In this document: positions 51,344 through 60,187 of the stretch, one piece after another
How the letters are laid out: each line of letters begins with the position of its first letter
Position numbering within the stretch: position 1 is the first letter of the stretch
Assembly (NCBI RefSeq): GCF_000002515.2
Contig: NC_006038.1
Coordinates: 992,001 to 1,056,000 of the forward strand
Direction: 5' to 3'
Source of the DNA: Kluyveromyces lactis
Taxonomy: Eukaryota > Ascomycota > Saccharomycetes > Saccharomycetales > Saccharomycetaceae
Length of the DNA stretch: 64,000 nt
The notes under the pieces: model-generated
Seen by the model: only the letters and a program-made list of their open reading frames with translations
The model's database searches: none
Told to the model about the DNA's origin: nothing
Translations under genes and position numbers: made by a program

Positions 51344-54300
51344 CTACTTTTGAAGCATATACAAATGTATCATACCCGAATTGTCTGCTGAAACAAGTGC
51401 AGCTGCAGACTGTAAACAGCCAAAAGTCATGCAATTGATCAAATCTGTATGATAATATGTTACACGGTCCTGAATGTTATGATCCCAAGTTTTTCCAACA
51501 GTTGTAAGCCAGCAATTCAGAGTTAGCTTAGTTGCATTTGATTTGTCGGAATCGCTTTTTGTTGATAAAAGTGAAACGTTGGATCTGTTTCTGATATTGT
51601 ACCTATAAATTTCAGACGTTAATCCATCAGCATAATAAACATTACCTTGCCTGTAAATGTATTCGCATACGTAGTCATTCTTGAGTATTGCCGTTTGATT
51701 GAGTTTCGTGCCCCTTTTAAATGGTTTCGGTACCAAGTAATCAATTGATGTGTCCATGTTAGATGAAGAAACTACTTCCTCCACTTGAAGTCTTGTCAAA
51801 TTCCATATTGTGAATAAACATTTAGAACTTCCACCGGTCACTATAGCGCTATATTCGTTCTTTCTGCTATCCTTTTGGAAAAGAATGACCTTGCGAATAG
51901 GACTTTCATCTCCAAAACACCAAGATTTCACCAAAATTTTAAATGTGAGATTCCAAAGAAGTAATGCTCCGTGTGTTGTTCCACATAGTAGCCAATGACC
52001 GTCAGAACTAACAGACGAAGTTGAAACTGAACCATACACGGGCGATATTACGATTTGATGGACGACTGACATGTCTCTGATATCTAACATAACAATACGA
52101 CCATGGTTAGTTACAGTAATTATCCAAGGTTTTGAATCATCATTAGTGTACGATAAAGAAGTGCCATATTCTTTTGCTTCTTTAAACGTGAAATGTCGTA
52201 GATTTTCGATACATTGTATTTCGCGGTTCGTTATGTGATTTTTGAAGTTTATTTTGAACAAATTGATGGATCCATCATTTGCTGAAACCACGAACACATC
52301 ATAATTCGCAATGAAAGTTATATCAACGATGGATGATCCTAGCTCATGATTTACTACGGGCTTGAAAGTAGACCCTTTTTCTATTTTCGATAAATCCCAG
52401 ATTTTCAGAAAGCCATCGTCAGAACCTGTGACAATGTATGGCTTATAATTGTTAGCTGCCACGGCCGTAACAGGAGCAGGTTTATGGTCACTCAAACTTG
52501 AAATGAACTTCAAGGTATTGAATTCTGTGAAAGAGAACGGCAACGCCGACTCCATGTAGCTTTCCCCGAATTCTCTAAAGCTTTTCAAAGGTGGTTTGAT
52601 ATCAATACTCCTTAAATACTCGACAATGGAATTCTGATGTCCATTGTAACTGTTTGTGACTTTAAATTTGGATTCCCCAGAGGATAATGAAGCTTTACCA
52701 GAACCGGCAGAAGCCGGTGGAGTTCTGGGTTCAAATTGAATATAAACATTTTCAGACGAAGAATTTATAACCGGATGAGACTTGGGAGTAAGGATGAGTG
52801 ATCCGTTCATATCGATCGGCCGTTGAAGAATATGAGGAGAAGTATATTTCATTTTCCCTGATATATTGTCCTTTGAAGTTATATGTTTTAATATGACATG
52901 TGTATTTTGTTCTTTGCTGGAGTCAACAGCTTCAATGTCAAAAAGAACAGTTTGAGGGAGTCCAAAGACTCTTCTTTCAGTTAAAATATCATCATATTCG
53001 TTGGATTGAGTTTCAGGTTTCCTGGATAACATCTTTGAAACCCGAAAGACGTATGGTCTTAGTGCAGCTAGCTTCCATAATTCTGTCTCTGACAACCCCA
53101 CATTTTTTATCTTGTCTATCCAGTTCTTGTCCTCAGTTGTCAAGGGTATTTCAATATTAGCAATAGAAGTTACATGCGATTTTGAGGGCTTGAAATTAGT
53201 CTGAAAGCCATAATTATTCACAGAAAAATTCTTAGATATGAATTCCACAGTATTATTACCAAAAGAGTTTACATTTTTGGTCGGCAAATGCTTCCAAAAC
53301 AGCGACTTCGATGATCTTAATGTCCAACTACATAAAAGATTGTAGACATTTCTGGAAACTGGTTTTTTTGAGCTAATCAATAGAGACTCCCACGTCATTT
53401 CAACATCAAATTCAAAAAATGGTTTGATGATCGGGTACATCATACAGTACAGCTCAGGCTTTGAAAGTTTCGATGCCATTTCTATCAATAGTAGCATAGT
53501 ATACTCTCGCACCCAAAAATTTGGATGTAACACAAGGACAGCGATTTCAGAAGCAATGTCATAGAAGTATTTGCTTTTTAAAAGGCCAACTTTACAAAAG
53601 CTTATTAAACTTTGAATGACGGAAATGACCACCGCCTCCTCAGAGTCGCTTAAGGTTTGAGTCAGGAGTGGCAATATATACTGCTCCAAAGCTACTGAAC
53701 CAAGTAGTACTGAAACTCCAGTAATAGATCTAATAAGTGAGATTCTTAATGACGAATTTTTGTCATTCAAATAGGTGATCAAGTGACTGAGAATTATATC
53801 ATTTGTCCTTTCTTTACCAAAAAGATGGCAGATAGGTAGAATATTAGAGAGTAAGGCTTCTTTAACGTGTGGTTCAGGTGCGGTTAGTAAAGTGGTTGTG
53901 ATTTCTTCAAATTGTCTTAGAAGCTTACGTCTTACGTTCTGCAATTGATTCACCTCAGCAACTTTGGATGACTGGAAACTCAACAAGTAAGGGAGTTCAT
54001 GAAACCTGATAGCAGATGTAGCAAAGTGGCCCAAAGTATTTGCTAAAACCATTCGAACATATCCATCCGTCTGAGGAGACTGACATATTTTGTTCAATCT
54101 TGGCAAAATATAATCGACAAAAACATTAGCGTTAGTGTGGTAAATAGTTTCGGTGATAAGCAAAAGTTGAGCAGTAACCTTAATTGCTAGAGCCTTCACA
54201 TTGGAATTTTCATCAAAAACCATAAACATAACAAACGGAAGCACTCGATCTAATTTATTGGTATCTGATATATATTGACTCAATATTAATATCATTTCTA

Positions 54301-55582
54301 AGCAACGTTCTTTATTCTTTGGATTGATTAGGTTTCGAAGGCAATGCAAGAGAGTTGCGAGAAACAAAAGTGCGCTTTGATTTTGTACAGACTCGCCGCT
54401 CATAGTGCTGAATTTCTGTAATTTAATCTGGCCCACTCCATTTATCATAATTGTATCAGTAACAAATGACAGCTCATCCCCGTCAATTATGAGATCAGAT
54501 TTATTAAGAGGATACTCACCAGTGATACATATTTTGGAGAAATCTTTGAATATTTTAGTGACGGTGGTATCAAGATCTCTTTTACGTTCTTCCAAGGTTA
54601 GGCTCATAGTTGTTTTATTACCATTTGATAGACCTGCCGGCTGTACCATATTCCTATAATACTCATAAATAAAAGAGTAGAATGTTTCTGGAAAAAAAGT
54701 AACTTTGTATTTGGAAAGTAAGGTTCTTGCACTAAGTCTATCCTCTGGATTCAGAGCAATCATGTCTAAGATTAGCGATTGCAAAACAGGATCTTTTATT
54801 TCAGATCTGATTGTCTCTAAAGCCTCATTCTCACCGTTTTTATATTTGAATAGCTGAGATAAGTTAAACAATGGTCTTCCCTCGGTGAATAGTTCAAATA
54901 GACAACAACCCAAACTAAAAAGATCCATCTCCTTTTCTAATTTATTGATGGTCTCATCGTTGTACCGCTTGGTATCAAATCTTTCTGGGGCTAGATAGCA
55001 GGTCCGTCTTTGAGATGTATCAAAATAAAAAGCATACTCACCTGGATTATCTTCAGGAAGATACTTAGGCTTGATGTATTCAGAAAAATCTGTCAAAATC
55101 AACCAGTTTGAACTTGTTACCATGATATTTTCTGTCTTTATATCACCATGGGTAATGTCTCTCATATGTATATCAGCAAGTATCTGCAATAACTGGAAAG
55201 CCATGAATTTCAACTCAATTTCCTGCAAAAATGGCCTCAAACTTAGTCTATCATAGAGGTTTGTTTTCAAATGTTGCCGTATCAGATAACCTGCACGATC
55301 GGTATACAATATCTTACTATAATTCAGCACATTCGGAAGCTGTCGTAGCATCAACGATTGACGCTCTATCTTATCATGTATGCTTTTAAGATCGTATGAT
55401 TCGGTAGGCTTCAAAAAAACTTTCACAACAATTTCACCATTAGGATCTAATGCCTTGCATGTCTTCAAGAACCTGCTCGAATTCAACTGTGATTGGTAAT
55501 GAACCTCATCTAAAACATCAACGTATGATGATATAGCAATTGATGGTGCTGTCTGCGCTAGTAAAGATAGTTGTGCACCCAT
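51344..55582 (-). CDS. VPS15: Vps15 regulatory protein kinase of the Vps34 PI3-kinase complexes
   Basis: The start is placed at 55582 because it gives MGAQLSLL, an N-myristoylation signal also found in yeast Vps15; an ATG 30 bp earlier would bury it. The 1412-residue product has an N-terminal kinase domain at about 20-300 with THGDIKTEN and DFSEY (DFS rather than DFG, normal for this family). HEAT-like repeats follow from about 400 to 750, and WD40 repeats form the C-terminus from about 1050 (NYKPYIVTGSDDGFLKIWDLSK). It anchors Vps34 for autophagy and endosomal sorting. Yeast Vps15 has 1454 residues. Confidence 0.96.
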   Translation of the reverse strand: MGAQLSLLAQTAPSIAISSYVDVLDEVHYQSQLNSSRFLKTCKALDPNGEIVVKVFLKPTESYDLKSIHDKIERQSLMLRQLPNVLNYSKILYTDRAGYLIRQHLKTNLYDRLSLRPFLQEIELKFMAFQLLQILADIHMRDITHGDIKTENIMVTSSNWLILTDFSEYIKPKYLPEDNPGEYAFYFDTSQRRTCYLAPERFDTKRYNDETINKLEKEMDLFSLGCCLFELFTEGRPLFNLSQLFKYKNGENEALETIRSEIKDPVLQSLILDMIALNPEDRLSARTLLSKYKVTFFPETFYSFIYEYYRNMVQPAGLSNGNKTTMSLTLEERKRDLDTTVTKIFKDFSKICITGEYPLNKSDLIIDGDELSFVTDTIMINGVGQIKLQKFSTMSGESVQNQSALLFLATLLHCLRNLINPKNKERCLEMILILSQYISDTNKLDRVLPFVMFMVFDENSNVKALAIKVTAQLLLITETIYHTNANVFVDYILPRLNKICQSPQTDGYVRMVLANTLGHFATSAIRFHELPYLLSFQSSKVAEVNQLQNVRRKLLRQFEEITTTLLTAPEPHVKEALLSNILPICHLFGKERTNDIILSHLITYLNDKNSSLRISLIRSITGVSVLLGSVALEQYILPLLTQTLSDSEEAVVISVIQSLISFCKVGLLKSKYFYDIASEIAVLVLHPNFWVREYTMLLLIEMASKLSKPELYCMMYPIIKPFFEFDVEMTWESLLISSKKPVSRNVYNLLCSWTLRSSKSLFWKHLPTKNVNSFGNNTVEFISKNFSVNNYGFQTNFKPSKSHVTSIANIEIPLTTEDKNWIDKIKNVGLSETELWKLAALRPYVFRVSKMLSRKPETQSNEYDDILTERRVFGLPQTVLFDIEAVDSSKEQNTHVILKHITSKDNISGKMKYTSPHILQRPIDMNGSLILTPKSHPVINSSSENVYIQFEPRTPPASAGSGKASLSSGESKFKVTNSYNGHQNSIVEYLRSIDIKPPLKSFREFGESYMESALPFSFTEFNTLKFISSLSDHKPAPVTAVAANNYKPYIVTGSDDGFLKIWDLSKIEKGSTFKPVVNHELGSSIVDITFIANYDVFVVSANDGSINLFKINFKNHITNREIQCIENLRHFTFKEAKEYGTSLSYTNDDSKPWIITVTNHGRIVMLDIRDMSVVHQIVISPVYGSVSTSSVSSDGHWLLCGTTHGALLLWNLTFKILVKSWCFGDESPIRKVILFQKDSRKNEYSAIVTGGSSKCLFTIWNLTRLQVEEVVSSSNMDTSIDYLVPKPFKRGTKLNQTAILKNDYVCEYIYRQGNVYYADGLTSEIYRYNIRNRSNVSLLSTKSDSDKSNATKLTLNCWLTTVGKTWDHNIQDRVTYYHTDLINCMTFGCLQSAAALVSADNSGMIHLYMLQK

Positions 55583-56032
55583 AGCTGGCAAGAGATGAAC
55601 ACAAATATGCACTCACGTATGATGTGTCGTATCTGGAGTAATATTAGATAGACAGTGCTGGTATATCGTTTCAGGTTGTCGTTTTCAACCATTGTTTAAA
55701 CCTTTTTAAAGGTTCAAAGTGGCCGAATTTCCTACTATTCTAAGGACGTAATGATAACAATGATAAAATCACGTGATTTATAATGACGAATTATATAATG
55801 ATGCTTATATGGATTATCACTGATACTTTGAAAGATTGAAAAGTACTTTAATATCGTCCGCCAAATACCGATCATTTTGATATTATTATGTGAACACATG
55901 TTTCTCGCTTCATTTTTGCGGAGTCTGTTTTTGGTTCGCTGCAACGGCTTATGTTTTAATATCGTTATGTTACCATCGCTTTTCCCCACTCAATCTTGCA
56001 GCTATTATCTTTGGCATAGGTCCACCTGACAG
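55583..56032. promoter_or_regulatory. VPS15 promoter and SMK1 3' side
   Basis: A 450-bp gap with a CACGTG near 55770 (ATCACGTGAT context), about 190 bp upstream of VPS15. No gene is seen. Confidence 0.4.
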
Positions 56033-57436
56033 CTAGTATGAGTTGGATTCTGCAATAAAATGAGGAGTCATTAGAGGAGGAGATACAAAATCTTTTGTTT
56101 GGCGATCATTGTGGAATTTGCTGACCTCATCGCATAAACATTCCCTTAGTCTTTCCATCGAATAGAGATGTTTCTCGTATGTAAAATCAAATGGACCATG
56201 GGGGCAAATTGGCTCTGCTTCAGGATTTCTCACTTGCTGCAAAAATGGATGATCCAATGCTTCTTCTACTGTGAGTCTAGCTTCTGGGTTCCAATCGATG
56301 AGCCTTTCCATTAAATCGACAGCTTCAGATGATGCATATGGGAAAATCTCACACCAAGGTGTTTTTTTATATTGCGGTTTGGATGTGCTGAATATATCAT
56401 AACATCTCGAAGAGCCATATGTACGTATCACAATTTGTTTTGGTGTACCAAGTATCTTTTGGATCTCCATCACTTGGTGTAAAGAATCGTTCCCCATAAA
56501 GACAGGTTTGCGTCCGTAAAATTCGGCCAATATACAACCAACTGCCCACATGTCCACACTCTTCGAGTATCGTTTATGAGATAAAATCAATTCTGGTGCC
56601 CTGTACCAACGAGTCGCAACATAATTTGTAATATGGTTTGATATCCCTCCTGCGACAGTAAAACTCGGTGAAATTCCTCTTGCCAAACCAAAATCACAGA
56701 TTTTGATTTCACCTGTGATAGAACACAAAATATTACCTGGCTTAAGATCTCTATGGATGACGTCTGCACTGTGAATATATTTCATCCCACATAGGATCTG
56801 GTACAAAAAATGCTTGATATGAAACTCAGAAAACAGTACATTCGAATGTATTACCCTTGCAAGATCATAATCTACCAACTCCTGGTAACAATATAATCCT
56901 GAATAAGGTTCTTCGTTGACAATTTCGAGATCAATCAACGAAACAATATTTCTGTGTCCTTTAAAATAACTCATAAACTTCAATTCTCTAATGGCCCGCT
57001 TCAACAAGATTTCTCTAGTAAAAATGCTCGTCACTTTTTTGATGGCAAGTTGGACTTCGTGGGTTGGATTCCCTTTATCCACAGCAGACACCACCGTGCC
57101 ATATGAGCCTTTCCCTAACACTTGTAAAATCTCATATCTTCCGGGCACAGAGAAATTTGCTGGACTATAAATGGAGCGTTTAGTCAAAATAGGATCCACA
57201 TAGATGTGATTGTTTTGATCTAGTTCGTATGACTGTTTCATATGATCCACATACGGGTCTAGTAGCTTCTTCAATTTCTTGGTTGCTCTGCTTACGTTCG
57301 GCATTTGCCTCGCATTCCAATTGGATTGATTGGAAATGATATTAGCTTCCATCTTTCGTCCTTCAAGGATAGGAGTCCTCCTTAATCGTGTCGTTTCCGG
57401 AGAAGTAGTTTTGCATAACGAATAATGAGTAAACAC
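56033..57436 (-). CDS. SMK1: Sporulation MAP kinase Smk1
   Basis: The kinase has GKGSYGTVV at 109-117, AIKK at 131-134, HRDLKPGN at 228-235, DFG at 248-250 and the unusual activation motif TNY (T270-Y272), which is the hallmark of Smk1. From the first ATG it has 467 residues, longer than yeast Smk1 (388). An internal ATG at 57352 (MEANIISNQSNW) gives 439 and may be the real start. In S. cerevisiae Smk1 controls spore-wall formation and is activated by Cak1 and Ssp2. An Ndt80-type core CACAAAA lies 77 bp upstream (57513-57519). Confidence 0.93.
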   Translation of the reverse strand: MFTHYSLCKTTSPETTRLRRTPILEGRKMEANIISNQSNWNARQMPNVSRATKKLKKLLDPYVDHMKQSYELDQNNHIYVDPILTKRSIYSPANFSVPGRYEILQVLGKGSYGTVVSAVDKGNPTHEVQLAIKKVTSIFTREILLKRAIRELKFMSYFKGHRNIVSLIDLEIVNEEPYSGLYCYQELVDYDLARVIHSNVLFSEFHIKHFLYQILCGMKYIHSADVIHRDLKPGNILCSITGEIKICDFGLARGISPSFTVAGGISNHITNYVATRWYRAPELILSHKRYSKSVDMWAVGCILAEFYGRKPVFMGNDSLHQVMEIQKILGTPKQIVIRTYGSSRCYDIFSTSKPQYKKTPWCEIFPYASSEAVDLMERLIDWNPEARLTVEEALDHPFLQQVRNPEAEPICPHGPFDFTYEKHLYSMERLRECLCDEVSKFHNDRQTKDFVSPPLMTPHFIAESNSY

Positions 57437-57512
57437 AATACATGAAAGCTTCAGTAATATTTTATCATTGTAAATATCTATATGGCATAATTCTGGGTTT
57501 CGTTCTGGTTTT

Positions 57513-57519
57513 TTTTGTG
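57513..57519 (-). promoter_or_regulatory. Candidate middle-sporulation element core upstream of SMK1
   Basis: CACAAAA on the gene's strand (TTTTGTG on the plus strand) fits the Ndt80 core CRCAAAW but lacks the leading G of the full consensus. It is 77 bp upstream of the first ATG. S. cerevisiae SMK1 is a middle-sporulation gene under Ndt80. Confidence 0.4.
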
Positions 57520-57642
57520 TTATATGGTTGCTATCAGTGGATGTCTAATAATATTTGACACTGACGCATGACAGGTTGTCATGTACAGGATAAAAAAGGC
57601 AAACATGAAAAGAGAGGGCATATCAATACGTGACTCATTAAT

Positions 57643-58365
57643 TCATAACTTACCATAATTGCCATTTAGTTCTAACAACTTTTGAATATTTTCGAAACCG
57701 TTGTGTTCTCCCATACTCAAGAGATTTTCAGCAGATATCTTTTCGACTTCTTCGTTGTACAATCCGCAAATTTCCAAAACGTCTGCCGGTTTCATCGTTC
57801 TTCTGCCATCCTTAAAGACATATCTAGTCAATGCCAAGGACACTAACGTAGATCCATTATTCACTGTGAATTTGGATAAGATGTAAAGCCATTTTTTGTC
57901 CCAACATAGCACATTGGATTGAATTTGATATTTTTGAAGAGGAGCAATATCCTTAAAGAAACAGGAAGATGTCTCAGCGACTGGCAAGTAAGGATATCTC
58001 TTCGAGGTAAGGAAAAGTTTTTGGAATACTTTTGTCATCAGATCTGTCCTTGCAATATCCAATTCCTCGAAATAGGTACTATTACTCTTATGAAAATATC
58101 CATCGATTTCAAACCATGAGCAATATGTCGACAATGTAGTATGACGGAAAACCCCGTACTTGTCATTTTGCAGCGTCTTGATGTTGTTGGTATTCTTGCC
58201 AGTTACAGCAGGTACGAACAGGTTTCTAATCACATAGAACCAGAACCGGATATAATAAGCACCCGGTAACGACTTATAAGTCGATAACAGATATGCATAA
58301 AACAAGTATTTGAAAGTTGTAGTCAATACAGTCATAAATGAAGCGAATTGAGATATGTCTACCAC
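57643..58365 (-). CDS. Thioesterase-like (4HBT/THEM6-type) ER protein, YBR096W homologue
   Basis: The 240-residue product has an N-terminal hydrophobic stretch (about 9-25), then a hot-dog-like segment with NDKYGVFRHTTLSTYCSWFEIDGYFHKSNSTYFEELDIART, typical of the THEM6/4HBT_2 group. It continues with KWLYILSKFTVNNGSTLVSLALTRYVFKDGRRTMKP. Size and position beside VPS15 (YBR097W) and RXT2 (YBR095C) match YBR096W, a protein of unknown function seen at the ER. A hydrolase activity is inferred from fold only. Confidence 0.8.
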   Translation of the reverse strand: MVDISQFASFMTVLTTTFKYLFYAYLLSTYKSLPGAYYIRFWFYVIRNLFVPAVTGKNTNNIKTLQNDKYGVFRHTTLSTYCSWFEIDGYFHKSNSTYFEELDIARTDLMTKVFQKLFLTSKRYPYLPVAETSSCFFKDIAPLQKYQIQSNVLCWDKKWLYILSKFTVNNGSTLVSLALTRYVFKDGRRTMKPADVLEICGLYNEEVEKISAENLLSMGEHNGFENIQKLLELNGNYGKL

Positions 58366-58942
58366 TTTTAGAAATGCTGTTACAGCAATTGCTCCCTCTT
58401 TTCCGAGTAACTATGGTGAAGTTTTATTCGAGAAGTTACTTCTGTTTTATTTGATTAAATTTATCTTGAAATAAAATCTCAGAAGTTACAGAAGAAACGG
58501 TACACAATATAGAGGAATTCAGTTCAAAACCCACCAACAATTGTATCTACATAATGAGCAACTATCTTAACATTAACCGTAGAAATTCTATTGTACTAGT
58601 AAATGTCTCAACAGCTAGCCATGCCTTAGGATTGGGTTGTGACCTTTATTTTAAGCAACCTTGTTGTCTAACACGACAATATCAAAGAACTTTTGAAATT
58701 TGGAAAATTTCAATGTTTTAGAGAATCTTGAACAATGAAACTTCTAACCCAATCGTAGCATCGCTGTTGACCTTAGTGCTTAGGAACACACCACTGGCAA
58801 TATATCGGATAAAGGCTGTTTGAAATCTTAAGAGCATATTGCCCGGTGACTATTTCCACTCTATTGTATTGCGACTTTATTTGATTGGAGTAACAGTTTT
58901 GCCCACAATATTTGAAGGGTAGATTACTAGAATATAAGATAT
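58366..58942. other. Divergent intergenic region between the YBR096W homologue and RXT2
   Basis: A 577-bp gap. No gene and no named regulatory motif was recognised. Confidence 0.3.
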
Positions 58943-60043
58943 ATGACTATTATGACTGAACTAACAGATATACCAATGGAGGAAGAACTTGCTCAGATCA
59001 AGCGATTTAAACGTCAAGTGATGGTGAAACTCTCTGGAAACTATCCCCCTTTAAATCAATCACAGGAAGGTGTGATATTTCCTGAGGTCAGAGGGGAGAC
59101 ATCTAATCGAGGAAACAAGCTATTACAACATGCAGATGCTGTAACATACTCAAAGCTCCGTGAAAAGGAACATGGGTCCAAAGTGTTTTATAATGGAGCG
59201 GAACATAAACTTTTGTCGCGGAAAAGGATGAAATTCAACAACGGTAGCCATAGGAGGTCTGGTAAAAGAACCACTGCAGATACCGGTGATGAGAGTGAGG
59301 ACAGTGCAGATTACAGTGACGGCGATAATGATCTAAACAATTTGGTTGCAGTGAAGGAAATTCTTTCACCCATTTCATCACTTAAGGACGTCATACAACA
59401 TCCATCACATTCAAGAACCTTTGGGAACCAGGCATTAAAAGAATTGGCTTTGAGTAATGTTTTGATGGTAGAGAAGGAACAAGAAAATGTTATCAATTAC
59501 TCTAAACTTCTCGAGATCTTCTTGGGAGATTTCCCAGATGCTTTATACGAGGATGCTTTGAAGCTACCTGAATATGATCATAAGCTGACTTTCAAAGAAG
59601 AAGACGATGAGAATTATATCAGTGCCAGTTCAAATAGCAAATCAATTAAACCTGAGGATGAAGAAGCATTTTTTGGATTATCAAAGTTTACGGAATCTGA
59701 AACCTTGCTATCACTCATACCGAAACATTTTCATACTGGTGATATGACCGTGCCGATAAGTAATGAAATCTCTGATGACATCGAGACAACAAGACAATTA
59801 GCTCAGATAGCTTTACAAAGAAATCAAGAATTTATCAGAAATTTACAAAAGATACGAAACTGTATTATTAAAGCTAATAGAATAAGAGAACGTATTCTGA
59901 TGTGGGGCAAAGAATTTGCAGGAATATCCGAAAAGGGAGTAACGATTCCCAACGCATTGCACGTAGTCAAACGTGGATTGATAAGTGCCACGACCAATCA
60001 GACTCAACTTTTGGGTGCAGAAGAATCGGATAACGAAGAATAA
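58943..60043 (+). CDS. RXT2: Rpd3L histone deacetylase complex subunit Rxt2
   Basis: The 366-residue product matches Rxt2 in its N-terminal block: EEELAQIKRFKRQVMVKLSGNYPPLNQ, VTYSKLREKEHGSKVFYNGAEHKLLSRKRMKF. An acidic Ser/Asp stretch follows (about 116-132). Yeast Rxt2 has 430 residues. Two further in-frame ATGs lie close to the first (MTIMTELTDIPMEEE), and the start is not certain within those 12 residues. It is a scaffold-type subunit with no catalytic motif. Position among YBR096W, PBY1 and TIM12 homologues supports the call. Confidence 0.88.
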   Translation: MTIMTELTDIPMEEELAQIKRFKRQVMVKLSGNYPPLNQSQEGVIFPEVRGETSNRGNKLLQHADAVTYSKLREKEHGSKVFYNGAEHKLLSRKRMKFNNGSHRRSGKRTTADTGDESEDSADYSDGDNDLNNLVAVKEILSPISSLKDVIQHPSHSRTFGNQALKELALSNVLMVEKEQENVINYSKLLEIFLGDFPDALYEDALKLPEYDHKLTFKEEDDENYISASSNSKSIKPEDEEAFFGLSKFTESETLLSLIPKHFHTGDMTVPISNEISDDIETTRQLAQIALQRNQEFIRNLQKIRNCIIKANRIRERILMWGKEFAGISEKGVTIPNALHVVKRGLISATTNQTQLLGAEESDNEE

Positions 60044-60187
60044 AGTGAAAATGATCTTGCTTTTCTAATCATTAGAGTTTTGTTCATTATACAAGTCATG
60101 TAAACATTAGAACGTTGTGTAATTAATAAGTCGGAGGGAGTGGAGAAACCTCGTTAAGAAGAAGGAAATAGATCAAGCTTCGGAACT

